This document shows positions 37,575 to 48,336 of a DNA stretch of 64,000 bases, in pieces. The translations under genes and the position numbers were made by a program. Each line of letters begins with the position of its first letter. Position 1 is the first letter of the stretch. The notes below the pieces were generated by a model. The model saw nothing but the letters and a program-made list of their open reading frames with translations. It made no database searches and was not told the origin of the DNA. The DNA is taken from positions 1,922,001-1,986,000 of the forward strand of contig NZ_CP022881.1 of the NCBI RefSeq assembly GCF_003491325.1, written 5' to 3'. This stretch comes from Staphylococcus sp. M0911. GTDB lineage: Bacteria > Bacillota > Bacilli > Staphylococcales > Staphylococcaceae.

Positions 37575-37598
37575 AAAGCTACCAATTACGGTAGCTTT
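37575..37598 (-). terminator. Terminator after the sigma-like gene (island C)
   Basis: AAAGCTACC pairs with GGTAGCTTT around AATTAC, nearly the same hairpin as at 1845-1874. It converges on the membrane-protein gene. Confidence 0.8.
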
Positions 37599-37910
37599 AC
37601 TAAGAGTCCATCATATATTTGTCTAATGCGTTCACGACTTAAATCAAATATTTCCCCTATATTTTCGTATGAATGCCCCTCGCTAATTAACCAGTACACA
37701 TAATACTCTTTATCTGATGCGATTGTTTCTATCAAAGTATCTAGTTCATTAAAGTATATTGTGTCGTCTATATGATCATTCTCTATTTCTTCATCTTGAT
37801 TTATATTAAAGAAATCATCAATGTTAGTCACTACAATATCTTTATCGATATCATTTTTATGTTGATAGTTTTCAGAAATATTTTCACACTTTGTTTATCA
37901 TATTTTTTCA
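37586..37910 (-). pseudogene. Frameshifted sigma-region-4-like protein
   Basis: The ATG at 37910 begins MKKYDKQSVK; after a frameshift near 37880 the second frame runs ISENYQHKNDIDKDIVVTNI to SYENIGEIFDLSRERIRQIY and KLP-stop. It is homologous to the intact protein at 7212-7553 and has a clearer sigma-70 region 4 (LSRERIRQIYDGLL). Its start overlaps the stop of the gene before it. The 81-codon downstream part could still be made from an internal start. Confidence 0.75.
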
Positions 37911-38209
37911 TACCCAACCTATCTCATTTGCTAATTGTTTAATAATGATTCTACGCCCTTTATTGAAGTCATTCATACTTAAATTTAGTGCTGGTGCTAT
38001 TACTTCATCAAGTTGTTCACCTTTCCACCAAGATAACTCTATAATTTGCTGATATAATATTGAACATTCGTTAAAGACCGAAGTTATACCTCTAGTAAGA
38101 TGATATAAATTGTGATGGTATAGATCATTCTCAACGATTGATAATAATCCATCATTTTATGATAATTTTTAAAGTGTTTCGATAAAATCACGTAATCATC
38201 ATTCTTCAT
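37907..38209 (-). pseudogene. Frameshifted island packaging-operon protein
   Basis: Begins MKNDDYVILSKHFKNYHKMM at 38209; one base is missing near 38150, after which the frame continues LLSIVENDLYHHNLYHLTRG, then ITSVFNECSILYQQIIELSW and ends IIIKQLANEIGWV-stop. The 4-bp overlaps on both sides show that it was a normal operon member. It has no copy in island B. Function unknown. Confidence 0.7.
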
Positions 38210-38693
38210 GGCATCGCTAACACCTTTCTATTGGTAGATAATTCTTCTTTAACTTGTTCTAAATGCTCATCAAATGCCTTTTGGTATAATTCTGAACGTT
38301 CATTTTGTCTTTCTTTACGTTTTTGACTCTCAACTTGATAGATATCTTTCTTCAAGCGTTCGATAACATTTTGATTTCTTACTTTACCACTGATTAACAT
38401 ATATTTAATCACATCTTGTTGTTCGTTCTGAATATAATTCTTGATGATATTTTTGAGTAAATTTAACCTGTCGTGTGCTGTTTTTGAATTATATTGAAGT
38501 TTCGCTTTCTCATCAATGATACAAATACCATCATATCTTTCTCATTGGTAATCACATGACTCATATTTAAATGATATAGGCTATCTATTTGTGATTTCAT
38601 AGCTTTAATCTTTCTATTAATCACTTTGGGATTATAATCCATTAAAAATTCAATTTCTGTGATTTTATCATTACTTTCGAAGTCAGAGACCAA
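38206..38693 (-). pseudogene. Frameshifted homolog of the 175-residue packaging-operon protein
   Basis: Two pieces, 38463-38693 (TTG start, MVSDFESNDKITEIEFLMDY) and 38206-38412 (MIKYMLISGKVRNQNVIERL...), align respectively with the first and last parts of the protein at 7556-8083. A frameshift between about 38412 and 38463 splits them. Same operon order as island B: this gene, then the sigma-like gene. Confidence 0.8.
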
Positions 38694-38797
38694 ATAATCA
38701 CACCTTTTTCAATGGATTTGACGCTTAAAATGATTAAAAAAAGGGATAAACTGAGTTACCCCCTTTCATGAAAAATTTATCCGCGTTGCAAACGAAA

Positions 38798-38808
38798 GCC
38801 CCCCGCCG
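38798..38808 (-). other. Candidate cos site core
   Basis: The minus strand reads CGGCGGGGGGC, which matches, as I recall, the cos core of staphylococcal phages such as phi12/phiSLT and of the cos-type island SaPIbov5. It is a striking GC-rich patch (38755-38850) in AT-rich DNA, with a GTCAAA...TTTGAC inverted repeat nearby. It lies directly downstream of the capsid-like gene, as expected for a packaging start. Confidence 0.7.
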
Positions 38809-38873
38809 GTACCCGTCAAAAATAATATTTGACCCAAAAGGTAGGGGGGAATAAATTTTATTGTATAAATTAT

Positions 38874-39682
38874 TTATTTAATATTAATGATTCGTAATAA
38901 CTCTGGCACAATTTTGATATCAAACACATAGTTCAATGCAAATTGGTACACGCCTCTTAATGCTTGTTTCTTTTTATTGTACATAATAGGCTCATATTTA
39001 GCATATATAGCATGCCCAAAGTCTCCTATAAAGATATCTTGTGCATCATCTGTAACTACTACGTGAGATACATTAAATAGCTTAGTTAAATCACCTGCAA
39101 GTCCACCTAATCCCATCTGTGCTAACTCTTTGATGAGTTTATCATGATGTTCTGTGTTCATTATGATAGATACATTACGTCTAAATGTTTGTGGTATATC
39201 TTTTATCGCTTATTAAATACCATCATACATTGTAGTGTTACTTACTTCTTTAATGCCTTGATTATATAGTGATAAGTCTTGGTTATCTTTATCAATCAAT
39301 CCACTCGCATTGTTCTTATCTAAGAGTAATGTTGTTTCATATGTGACACACTCATTAATAAAGATCTCTTTAAGTAGGTCGAGCCATGCACTACACTGTC
39401 TGATACTTCTGTATATATGTGTCCCTCGCGTCTATAAAAGTATTTGCTACTACCATTAAGTGATAGCTCAATACCATTAGTAGCTAACTTATCTTTAATG
39501 TATGTTAGTGATGGTATAGATTCAACATGTTCATCATCTGTAATAGTAATCACATCACGTAATGTTTGAGGTAGCTCAGTATTAACTAATAACTCTTTAA
39601 ATACTTCTATACGTGCAGTCGGTAACTCTTGAATATTAAAGTTATTCTCATTACTAACTAATTGCTTTGTTAATATACCTAC
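38874..39682 (-). pseudogene. ccm: Broken HK97-fold capsid-like gene (ccm type)
   Basis: Three conceptual pieces join into one protein. The first is GILTKQLVSNENNFNIQELP to TEVSDSVVHG. After a frameshift near 39370 comes WLDLLKEIFINECVTYETTL to NTTMYDGI. Then, past two TAA codons at 39210-39215, comes AIKDIPQTFRRNVSIIMNTE to IVPELLRIINIK. The content (LLLDKNN, VVVTDDAQDIFIGDFGHAIY) is that of phage major capsid C-terminal domains. In cos-type SaPIs a capsid homolog, Ccm, redirects helper capsids to small size. The N-terminus is missing at the junction with the integrase relic. Confidence 0.75.
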
Positions 39683-39817
39683 TCAACTAATTACTTTATA
39701 GTTAAATGTTTAGGTCATAAATCTGCGAAAATCACTTATGAGATTTATGGGAATTTATTAGAAGAATCATATGAAGAAGAAAACACGAAAACAATAAAAT
39801 TAATGAATGATTTATAA
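39683..39817 (+). pseudogene. int: 3' fragment of the island C integrase
   Basis: The frame reads KCLGHKSAKITYEIYGNLLE and then ESYEEENTKTIKLMNDL-stop. LGHKSxxITYEIYGNL is the last catalytic box of tyrosine recombinases, with the nucleophile Tyr. The rest of the gene is gone; the fragment abuts the capsid-like relic, so one deletion removed the integrase front, the switch and the replication genes. The attachment site lies 143 bp further. Confidence 0.8.
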
Positions 39818-40026
39818 AAACACTGCCTTAAAATAGAGTAATGATTTAATTAGTTTATAGAGAAAATGATTGGCAAAAGTATGTAAAATACAAATAGATA
39901 AAATTACTGATTTAATAGTATTTTAAAAATGAGCCAAACACTATTTTAATTAAAAATCATCCCTTCGAGGGGGCTCATATATGTTAAATACAAAGACTGC
40001 TTATGCAGTGAATCAAATTAACAGAA
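39818..40026. other. Right end of island C
   Basis: Non-coding AT-rich DNA that contains the right attachment repeat (39960-39977). Nothing else is recognisable. Confidence 0.5.
39960..39977. repeat. Right attachment repeat of island C
   Basis: TCCCTTCGAGGGGGCTCA, identical to the tRNA-Arg 3' end at 33573-33590. It defines an island of about 6.4 kb after decay. Confidence 0.92.
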
Positions 40027-40094
40027 AAAAGCCATGACTTCATATATAGAATACATGATTACACAATGTGTTCTATCAATGAGACATGGCTTTT
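40027..40094. terminator. Terminator downstream of whiA
   Basis: AAAAGCCATG pairs with CATGGCTTTT around a loop with its own stem. T-run on both strands. Confidence 0.8.
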
Positions 40095-40156
40095 AGTTTT
40101 ATCACTTCAGTATGATATATTTTTCCGGATTACATTCCACTAGGATAGTGAGTCTT

Positions 40157-41101
40157 TTATAGTTCAATCTTCTCACCGTTTCGGATTTTATCTGCTAATT
40201 CGTTTAATTTTCTTAAACGATGATTCATACCTGATTTAGAAATAGGCCCTGTGGAAATCATTTCCCCTAATTCTTTTAAAGAAATTTCTTGATGTTCAAC
40301 TCTTAATTTCGCGACTTCACGCAAACGATCTGGCAAATTGTCTAAGCCAATTTCTTGGTCAATTAATTGAATACTTTCAACTTGTTTCATAGCTGCACTC
40401 ACAGTTTTATTTAAATTTGCTGTTTCACAATTTACTAATCGATTAACTGAATTTCTCATATCACGTACAATTCGGACGTCTTCAAATTTGAGCAGTGCTT
40501 GATATCCACCAATTAAACTTAAAAAGTCAGATATTTTTTCCGCTTCTTTCAAATACACGATACTACCTTTTTTTCTTTCAAGATGTTTGGCATTTAATTC
40601 GTAACTATTCATCAATTTAGTTAATCCTTCAGAATGATTCTCAAATTGAGAAAAAATTTCTAAATGATATGAAGATGTTTCAGGGTTATTTACAGAACCC
40701 CCTGCTAAAAATGCGCCACGCAAGTAACTACGTTTCATTTCATCATCTTGGATCATCTCTGGATCAATTTCATGTGTAAATACACCTTCTTTTAAAATAC
40801 CTAATTCGTCAAGAATCTCTCTAGCTTTCATCTTTGTACGACAAATGTATATATTATTTTTCTTCAATTTCATTTTTTTACGTACTAATATTTCTACTTC
40901 AACGTTAAAGATACGCTTAATCAACGAATAGATTCTTCTAGCAGTTGTGGCATTTTCAGTTTGAACGTTTATCACAAACTGTTGATTGGACAGACTAAGT
41001 GCCCCATTCATACGAATTAATGCACTGAGCTCTGCTTTCGCATTAGCTTCATCTACATCTATACGAGTTAATTCATTTTTCATATCTGATGCAAAGCTCA
41101 T
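40157..41101 (-). CDS. whiA: WhiA, sporulation-regulator-type DNA-binding protein
   Basis: 314 residues from the ATG at 41101 ([20 protein letters not shown]), the family's normal start, with GGAAGGAATG upstream. The N-terminal LAGLIDADG homing-endonuclease-like fold ([20 protein letters not shown]) has lost catalytic activity; the C-terminal helix-turn-helix is [20 protein letters not shown]. In Firmicutes it influences cell division and chromosome segregation. It is last in the rapZ-yvcK-whiA operon. Confidence 0.95.
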   Translation of the reverse strand: MSFASDMKNELTRIDVDEANAKAELSALIRMNGALSLSNQQFVINVQTENATTARRIYSLIKRIFNVEVEILVRKKMKLKKNNIYICRTKMKAREILDELGILKEGVFTHEIDPEMIQDDEMKRSYLRGAFLAGGSVNNPETSSYHLEIFSQFENHSEGLTKLMNSYELNAKHLERKKGSIVYLKEAEKISDFLSLIGGYQALLKFEDVRIVRDMRNSVNRLVNCETANLNKTVSAAMKQVESIQLIDQEIGLDNLPDRLREVAKLRVEHQEISLKELGEMISTGPISKSGMNHRLRKLNELADKIRNGEKIEL

Positions 41102-41240
41102 AGAACACTCATTCCTTCCTATCATTGTCTACATGATTTATTCGCAATGACTTTTTTCTAAATAAATCTCATCTAAATTATTTTTCATACTGAATTAACT
41201 GACTCAACTTTGTTCTAATATATACTCATCATGACTACTG

Positions 41241-42233
41241 CTAACGTTTGCTGTTAGGATCAAATTGAATTGTACTAATTAATTCAAGTGCGACTTCATA
41301 TATCAAAGTAGATAATACTTTGGTATTGTGTCTAACTAAATGTTCGTCTGATATTTCAACTAGATTAGATGCCGTAATCACTTTAATACCGTCCTGTTTT
41401 AATTCATCAACGTTAACAGCAACGGGTTCTGAATGCTTTTCTCTGTATTTTTGTAAAACATTGTCATTAAATTGATCCGTACAACAAATGACGTAATCGA
41501 CAAATGATTGTCCTGCTTGTCGATGTAATGCATTAATATGTTCTTTCACATCATAACCATCTGTTTCACCTGGCTGTGTCATTACGTTAGACACATATAG
41601 TTTAGGTGCAGAAGAATTTAATAATGCCTCTGATATACCTTTCACACATAAGTTAGAGATGACACTCGTATACAACGAACCTGGACCTAAAACAATTAAG
41701 TCTGCTTCTTCTAACGCTTCCACTGCTTCTTCCATAGGTTCAACATCATCCGGTTCTAAAAAGACTTTGTCTATCTTTTTCTGCATTTTAGGAATTTTAG
41801 ATTCACCGTAAACAATGTCTCCATCCTCCATAATGGCATTTAATTGCACACTTGAATTGGTTGATGGAATCACTTTACCTTTAATATTTAATACTTTACT
41901 TAATTCTTTAATTGCATGTCCAAAATCATTCGTAATATTGGTCATACCAGCAATTAATAAATTTCCTAACGAATGTCCACTGATTTGATTTTCTTCAAAT
42001 CGATATTGAAATAATTGTGTTAACACTGATTCCGAGTCACTAAGCGCTGCAATAACGTTTCTAATATCACCAGGAGCTGGGATATCCATTTCATTTCGAA
42101 TTTTACCTGTACTACCACCATCATCTGCGACCGTTACAATAGCGGTAATATCAATTGGAAATTCTCTTAAACCTCTTGCTAATACTGATAAACCAGTTCC
42201 CCCGCCGATTAATACTACTTTCATTCTTCTCAT
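41241..42233 (-). CDS. yvcK: YvcK/CofD-like gluconeogenesis factor
   Basis: 330 residues. Motifs: MKVVLIGGGTGLSVLARGLR, VTVADDGGSTGKIR and GDIRNVIAAL, with the later LGPGSLYTSVI. It binds UDP-GlcNAc in Bacillus and is needed for growth on gluconeogenic carbon sources and for normal morphology. Its start overlaps the stop of rapZ (TAATG), so the two are coupled. Confidence 0.95.
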   Translation of the reverse strand: MRRMKVVLIGGGTGLSVLARGLREFPIDITAIVTVADDGGSTGKIRNEMDIPAPGDIRNVIAALSDSESVLTQLFQYRFEENQISGHSLGNLLIAGMTNITNDFGHAIKELSKVLNIKGKVIPSTNSSVQLNAIMEDGDIVYGESKIPKMQKKIDKVFLEPDDVEPMEEAVEALEEADLIVLGPGSLYTSVISNLCVKGISEALLNSSAPKLYVSNVMTQPGETDGYDVKEHINALHRQAGQSFVDYVICCTDQFNDNVLQKYREKHSEPVAVNVDELKQDGIKVITASNLVEISDEHLVRHNTKVLSTLIYEVALELISTIQFDPNSKR

Positions 42234-43153
42234 TAGTGCTCGCCACTTTCAATATGTGCATCTCTGTGATGAACATAAACGTTATAATCAAAAACCTCAT
42301 TTAGATATTCACCTAAACGTTTACTTAAAGCTACTGAACGATGTTGGCCACCAGTACATCCAATAGCTATGACTAATTGAGATTTACCTTCTTTCTTGTA
42401 ACCTGGAATCATGAATTTTAATAAATCAGTTAGTTTATCAAAGAATATTTCAGTTTCTCTCCATTTCATTACATAGGTATACACTTCTTCGTTTAATCCA
42501 GTTAATGGACGTAACTCTTCTACATAATAAGGGTTGGGTAAAAATCGAACATCAAATACTAAGTCAGCATCCATTTGAATACCATGTTTAAATCCAAAGC
42601 TCGTCACATTAATCGTAAATGTTTCAAAATCGTCATTCTCATAATAATTAACTATGCGTTCTTTTAATGCTTTAGGTTTAAGTTGGCTCGTATCAATCAC
42701 ATAATTGGCGATACTTCTAATTTGTGAAAGTTGTCCACGTTCTTCATTAATGGCTTCAATTAATGAACGTTGTCCCTTTTCATTTAATGGATGCGCACGT
42801 CGTGATTCTTTATATCTTGAAATTAACTTTTCTGTTGTTGCTTCTAAAAACATGACATCTACGATAACATCATTTCTACTTTTGATTAAATCTATTTCTT
42901 TCACAAGTGATTTAAATAATTCTTTACCTCTTAAATCTATAGCAATTGCCACTTTTTGTAATGAAGGATTACCTTGCTCCATTAATTCAACAAATTTAGG
43001 CAATAATACAGGTGGTAAATTATCTACACAAAAATAGCCTATATCTTCTAAACTTTGAATGACTAGAGATTTACCAGCACCTGACAAACCAGTTACTACT
43101 AATAGTTCACTCTTTCCCATTTCTTTTTCAGAATTCATCATTTCATTGGTCAC
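42233..43153 (-). CDS. rapZ: RapZ/YvcJ nucleotide-binding protein
   Basis: 306 residues. Walker A is [20 protein letters not shown], and the C-terminal domain ends with [20 protein letters not shown]. Family members bind ATP/GTP; E. coli RapZ also binds small RNA, whereas the Bacillus protein is linked to competence. GTG at 43153 is the likely start; in-frame ATGs lie 4 codons on. It heads the rapZ-yvcK-whiA group. Confidence 0.94.
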   Translation of the reverse strand: MTNEMMNSEKEMGKSELLVVTGLSGAGKSLVIQSLEDIGYFCVDNLPPVLLPKFVELMEQGNPSLQKVAIAIDLRGKELFKSLVKEIDLIKSRNDVIVDVMFLEATTEKLISRYKESRRAHPLNEKGQRSLIEAINEERGQLSQIRSIANYVIDTSQLKPKALKERIVNYYENDDFETFTINVTSFGFKHGIQMDADLVFDVRFLPNPYYVEELRPLTGLNEEVYTYVMKWRETEIFFDKLTDLLKFMIPGYKKEGKSQLVIAIGCTGGQHRSVALSKRLGEYLNEVFDYNVYVHHRDAHIESGEH

Positions 43154-43237
43154 CGCCAGTTATTTTGAAATTTATACATTAATAGCTTCATCATACCACA
43201 CTCAAATTCACAAAGGAACGTTCCTAAGACTTAGAAA

Positions 43238-43292
43238 AAGCTAGAACAACAAATGGATTATTGGCATTATAATCCTCCCATTGCTCTAGCTT
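43238..43292 (-). terminator. Terminator after trxB
   Basis: AAGCTAGA pairs with TCTAGCTT, with an inner CAAATGG/CCATTG pair. It precedes rapZ on the minus strand. Confidence 0.75.
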
Positions 43293-43322
43293 AAATTACT
43301 GTTGTGATAAATGGTATTTAAT

Positions 43323-44264
<942 letters not shown>

Positions 44265-44328
44265 TTACTTGCCCTCCTACTAAATAATCATTAAACGCAT
44301 TATATATCAAAATAAGTATTTCATAAAT

Positions 44329-45768
44329 TTATATGCTCAACATATAAGTTATCGTTTTATCTAGTTTGTAATGACTAATATCAAACCATTCTTTAATTTG
44401 CTTCTTAGTCAACTTCTGATTTGTTTGTTGGTAATACAAATATAAATACGCACCTATATATCTTTCTACTTCAGTTAAATCTGCTTGATCAGCAATAATT
44501 GATTCAGCTTGATCTATCCATTGAACAAATAATGATGTATCATTTCGAAATTGGTCGAATTGATACAGTTTTTGCATACCACGATGAATGAAGTCCAATT
44601 TATTCAAGGTTAAACCTTGAACTAAATATGTTAAATATAATTTTTCATAATCATTTAATGTTTCTAAAACAGCCCATATATCTTCTGTTATCAATATTTC
44701 TTTACCATTCAATTGATTTAATAGGAAGATTCCATACAATCTATAGTGACTATCATCATCCATTAATAATGGTAAAATTCGTTGATCAAATACATGTTTG
44801 CTTTCCTCTATAACCCAAGGTGGAAATCCTACATCCACTTTAGAAATTTGCAACAGTTTATTCCAAAATTGGATACTCTCATCTTTATTTCCTAGGTAAT
44901 AGTAATTGTAACTTAAAGCATTGAACATTTGTATCGAAGCAAATTTACCTTTTTTATACAGTGGAAGCAGTAACTTCTGTGAGGCATGATATTGTTTCAA
45001 ATAACTTAATACAATGCCTAGTTTAAAGCTTTCATCATCATTCATTGGTACAACTTTACTTAATATATTCAAGTAACGTTTATACTTGTCTTTTTCATTT
45101 GTATTATAAAGTAATAACGTATAATGACAAAGTGCATGCACATCTGTATTATCTTCATTTAATAGTTCCTCAAACATGTCTTTAGCTATATCATATTTAC
45201 TTAAATATAAATAACACATCGCTAATAAATTTTTAATAACACGATGATTTTGTATAGTTTTGTCTTGATTTAATATATATGATTTTGCTTGTTCTAAACG
45301 ACCTTGTGAAAATAAAAATTGGAACAATAATTGAACAGCAAAAAGTTGTGCCTCTACTTCAATTTGATGCTCATTAGAATACGAAACATCAAACGTTTCT
45401 TCTAATTCATCACGAAAGTCTTGATCATCTGTGATTAATACATAATTAATACCAAACAAGAATGCCTTGTTTGGTTCATTTAATTCAATGTTCAACTGAC
45501 TCAATTCATAAAAACTATCAGCCACGCGTCTATCATTAATAATATTTTCATAGAATAAATGTTCTGCACGACTACCAAATCCTAGTTTAACTAAACATTG
45601 AGCGTAGTTTAATTGAATATCAAAATCTTCAGGTGACAATTCTAGCACTTTACTATAATAATCAGCTGCTTTTTTAAAATCTTGTTGTTTCCACTTTTGA
45701 GCTGCCATTTTGCGATAAAACGGTTCATCAAAAGCCATTGAAATAATTTTATTATTTTTATCTGCCAA
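44329..45768 (-). CDS. TPR-repeat protein
   Basis: 479 residues. TPR-like helical repeats start at about residue 15 (KMAAQKWKQQDFKKAADYYS) and continue (KYDIAKDMFEELLNEDNTDV; LLPLYKKGKFASIQMFNALS). There is no signal peptide. The gene lies between a hexapeptide acyltransferase and trxB, as in other staphylococci. A scaffolding role is likely; the partner is unknown. Confidence 0.85.
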   Translation of the reverse strand: MADKNNKIISMAFDEPFYRKMAAQKWKQQDFKKAADYYSKVLELSPEDFDIQLNYAQCLVKLGFGSRAEHLFYENIINDRRVADSFYELSQLNIELNEPNKAFLFGINYVLITDDQDFRDELEETFDVSYSNEHQIEVEAQLFAVQLLFQFLFSQGRLEQAKSYILNQDKTIQNHRVIKNLLAMCYLYLSKYDIAKDMFEELLNEDNTDVHALCHYTLLLYNTNEKDKYKRYLNILSKVVPMNDDESFKLGIVLSYLKQYHASQKLLLPLYKKGKFASIQMFNALSYNYYYLGNKDESIQFWNKLLQISKVDVGFPPWVIEESKHVFDQRILPLLMDDDSHYRLYGIFLLNQLNGKEILITEDIWAVLETLNDYEKLYLTYLVQGLTLNKLDFIHRGMQKLYQFDQFRNDTSLFVQWIDQAESIIADQADLTEVERYIGAYLYLYYQQTNQKLTKKQIKEWFDISHYKLDKTITYMLSI

Positions 45769-45786
45769 AGATTGTCACCTCCATAT

Positions 45787-46269
45787 TCATTGTATTTGTA
45801 TAGGATTACCAAATGCGACCGAATTGTTCGGTACATCTTTAGATACAACTGTTCCTGCACCAATTTTTACATGATCTCCAATAGTGACACCTGGAAGTAT
45901 AGTGACGTTGGCACCAATTAATGTATGACTGCCAATCGTTACCTTTCCAATTTTAAATTCGTCTACTAAAATTTCATGCGTTAATATTGTAGTATTATAA
46001 CCAATCACACTATTATTGCCAACTGTTATTAGCTCTGGATAAAACAAATCTGGCACTACTTTAAATGCGAATACAGAATAATTTCCAATATCCATACCTA
46101 ATAATTGACGATACATATGACTTTTCAATTTTAAGTTTGGCATGTACCGACAAACCTCGATAATAATCGTTTGCCTTAATACTTTAGGAAATTTGACTAA
46201 TCGATAAATATGCCATAACGGATTCATATTAGTGGCTTGATATTCACGATGAGGCTTTAATTTTCTCAT
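45787..46269 (-). CDS. Left-handed beta-helix acyltransferase
   Basis: 160 residues with hexapeptide repeats ([47 protein letters not shown]), typical of trimeric O-acetyltransferases of the maltose/galactoside acetyltransferase group. The acceptor is unknown. It follows lgt by 7 bp, so it is in the hprK-lgt operon. Confidence 0.9.
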   Translation of the reverse strand: MRKLKPHREYQATNMNPLWHIYRLVKFPKVLRQTIIIEVCRYMPNLKLKSHMYRQLLGMDIGNYSVFAFKVVPDLFYPELITVGNNSVIGYNTTILTHEILVDEFKIGKVTIGSHTLIGANVTILPGVTIGDHVKIGAGTVVSKDVPNNSVAFGNPIQIQ

Positions 46270-46276
46270 ATTTGAA

Positions 46277-47116
46277 TTACACCTTCTGCTTAGGCCAACT
46301 TAATGGGCCAGCATTTTTGTATGTGGGTGGTTGATATTTGAAACGTCTATATAACATTAATGCCACACTGATAATAATTAAAATCACAGATACTAACTGA
46401 GCCACTCTAATATGACTTGTTAACATTAAGCTATCTGTCCTAAGCCCTTCTACAAAGAAACGGCCGATCGAATACCAAATTAAGTATAAGAAAAATGTTT
46501 CGCCTAATTTCATGTGTTTTCTAATTGTAACTAAAATAATAAATCCTAAAACATCCCACACTGATTCATATAAAAATGTTGGGTGATAATAATGACCATC
46601 AATATACATATTATCAATAATGAATTGAGGTAAGTGCAACTGTTCTAAGAATGATTTAGATACCATACCACCATGCGCCTCATGATTCATAAAGTTACCC
46701 CAACGTCCTATGCCTTGTGCCAAAATAATACTTGGTGCAACAATATCTCCAATTTGAAATGGATTTAAATTTTTTATTTTACAAACTATAATACCAGTGA
46801 TAAAACCACCTATTAATCCACCATGAATGGCTATACCACCATGCCAAATTTTTGGTATTTCACCTGGATTTTGCATGTAGTAGGGCCATTGGAAGATAAC
46901 GAAATAAATACGTGCCACTATGAAACCAAATATTGCACAGTAGAAGATAACATCTACAAGTGTATCCTTATGTAACCCTATTCTCTTTAATGCTTCTTGT
47001 GCTACAAAATAACCTAATAAAATGCCGCAAGCAATAATAATGCCGTACCATCTTATTTGTAGTGGGCCCAAATGAAATGCAATAGGATCAATATAACTTA
47101 ACGTTAAATTCATCAT
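46277..47116 (-). CDS. lgt: Prolipoprotein diacylglyceryl transferase
   Basis: 279 residues with seven transmembrane helices. Motifs: [14 protein letters not shown], the signature [13 protein letters not shown] and [14 protein letters not shown], and [20 protein letters not shown]. It transfers diacylglycerol from phosphatidylglycerol to the lipobox cysteine, and so would modify the island's FhuD2-like protein as well. It follows hprK by 4 bp. Confidence 0.97.
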   Translation of the reverse strand: MMNLTLSYIDPIAFHLGPLQIRWYGIIIACGILLGYFVAQEALKRIGLHKDTLVDVIFYCAIFGFIVARIYFVIFQWPYYMQNPGEIPKIWHGGIAIHGGLIGGFITGIIVCKIKNLNPFQIGDIVAPSIILAQGIGRWGNFMNHEAHGGMVSKSFLEQLHLPQFIIDNMYIDGHYYHPTFLYESVWDVLGFIILVTIRKHMKLGETFFLYLIWYSIGRFFVEGLRTDSLMLTSHIRVAQLVSVILIIISVALMLYRRFKYQPPTYKNAGPLSWPKQKV

Positions 47117-47120
47117 CTAA

Positions 47121-48053
47121 CTACTCCTCACCTTTATGACTGTTACGAACAATTTCATCATTCAAGCGTTCACTAAATTCTTCAGCTGTATTGATGCCCA
47201 TTATATTTAAACGATAGTTCATTGCGGCAACTTCAATGATCACTGCAACATTTCGTCCAGGTCTAACTGGAATAGTCTTTTTAGTTATTTCTGTATCTAA
47301 GATACGTAATGTTTCTTCATTGAGACCCACACGGTCATACAATTTTTCTTTATTCCAATTCTCCAAATTAATATTCAAGCGAATTTGCTTCTCAGTTAAG
47401 ATTGAACCAGCACCGAATAATGTCATTACATTAATAATACCTAGACCTCGAATCTCTAATAAATGTTCAATCAGTTTTGGAGGTTTACCAATTAATTCAT
47501 CTTTTGTAATTTCTCTAATTTCAACGTTGTCATCTGCAACAAGTCTGTGTCCTCTTTTAACTAGTTCTAAAGCTGTTTCACTTTTACCAATACCTGAATC
47601 ACCTGTGATGAGTACACCCACACCATAAACATCAACAAGTACACCATGTAATGATGTTGTCTTTGCTAATTCATGTTCTAAAAATGTTGTTAAACGACTC
47701 ATAAGGCTTGTCGTTGCGTCTTTAGCAACAATGAGTGGCGTGTTAAGTTCTTTTGCAGCTTCAACAAGTTCATTAGGTGGTTCTAAGCCTCGTGTTACAA
47801 TAATTGCAGGAGTGTCTGGTCGACATAACTTTCTCATTCTTCCTTGTCGCTCGTCATCCGGTAATAAGTTGTAAAAAGATAACTCAGTCGTTCCTAGTAA
47901 TTGAATTCGATCTGAAGCATAATGTGAGAAATATCCAGCCATCTCTAAACCAGGGCGAGAGATATCTGTATTCTTAATCGGTTTATTTAATCCTTCTTCA
48001 CCGGCTATTAATTCTAAATTTAATACTTCAACTAATCTTTCAGTTGTTAACAT
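47121..48053 (-). CDS. hprK: HPr kinase/phosphorylase
   Basis: 310 residues from ATG 48053, 6 nt after GAGGTG; a longer frame to 48116 lacks a ribosome site. Walker A is [20 protein letters not shown], and the family signature [20 protein letters not shown] is present. It phosphorylates HPr at Ser46 in response to glycolytic intermediates and so activates CcpA. It heads the hprK-lgt-acetyltransferase operon. Confidence 0.97.
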   Translation of the reverse strand: MLTTERLVEVLNLELIAGEEGLNKPIKNTDISRPGLEMAGYFSHYASDRIQLLGTTELSFYNLLPDDERQGRMRKLCRPDTPAIIVTRGLEPPNELVEAAKELNTPLIVAKDATTSLMSRLTTFLEHELAKTTSLHGVLVDVYGVGVLITGDSGIGKSETALELVKRGHRLVADDNVEIREITKDELIGKPPKLIEHLLEIRGLGIINVMTLFGAGSILTEKQIRLNINLENWNKEKLYDRVGLNEETLRILDTEITKKTIPVRPGRNVAVIIEVAAMNYRLNIMGINTAEEFSERLNDEIVRNSHKGEE

Positions 48054-48280
48054 GCGTTCACCTCTATATTGAATTGTTACTACAAATTCACTTTCTTTAA
48101 TCATATCAAAAATCAAACTACTATCTATATTAAAAAGTTATATTAACTCAATGTTTAGAAAATAGTCATGATTGATTAACGTAAAAACCGTTAAATCTCT
48201 GACATTTTTTTGCTTACACGTCAGTAATACCGTATTGATATTTCATTTGAATATGTATTGAATGAAAAAATAATTTAAAA

Positions 48281-48312
48281 AAGATGATTCCAGTATACTC
48301 TGAAATCATCTT
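48281..48312 (-). terminator. Terminator after uvrA
   Basis: AAGATGATT pairs with AATCATCTT; on the minus strand a TTTTTT run follows. Confidence 0.85.
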
Positions 48313-48336
48313 AATATAAATTATAACATCATTCTT

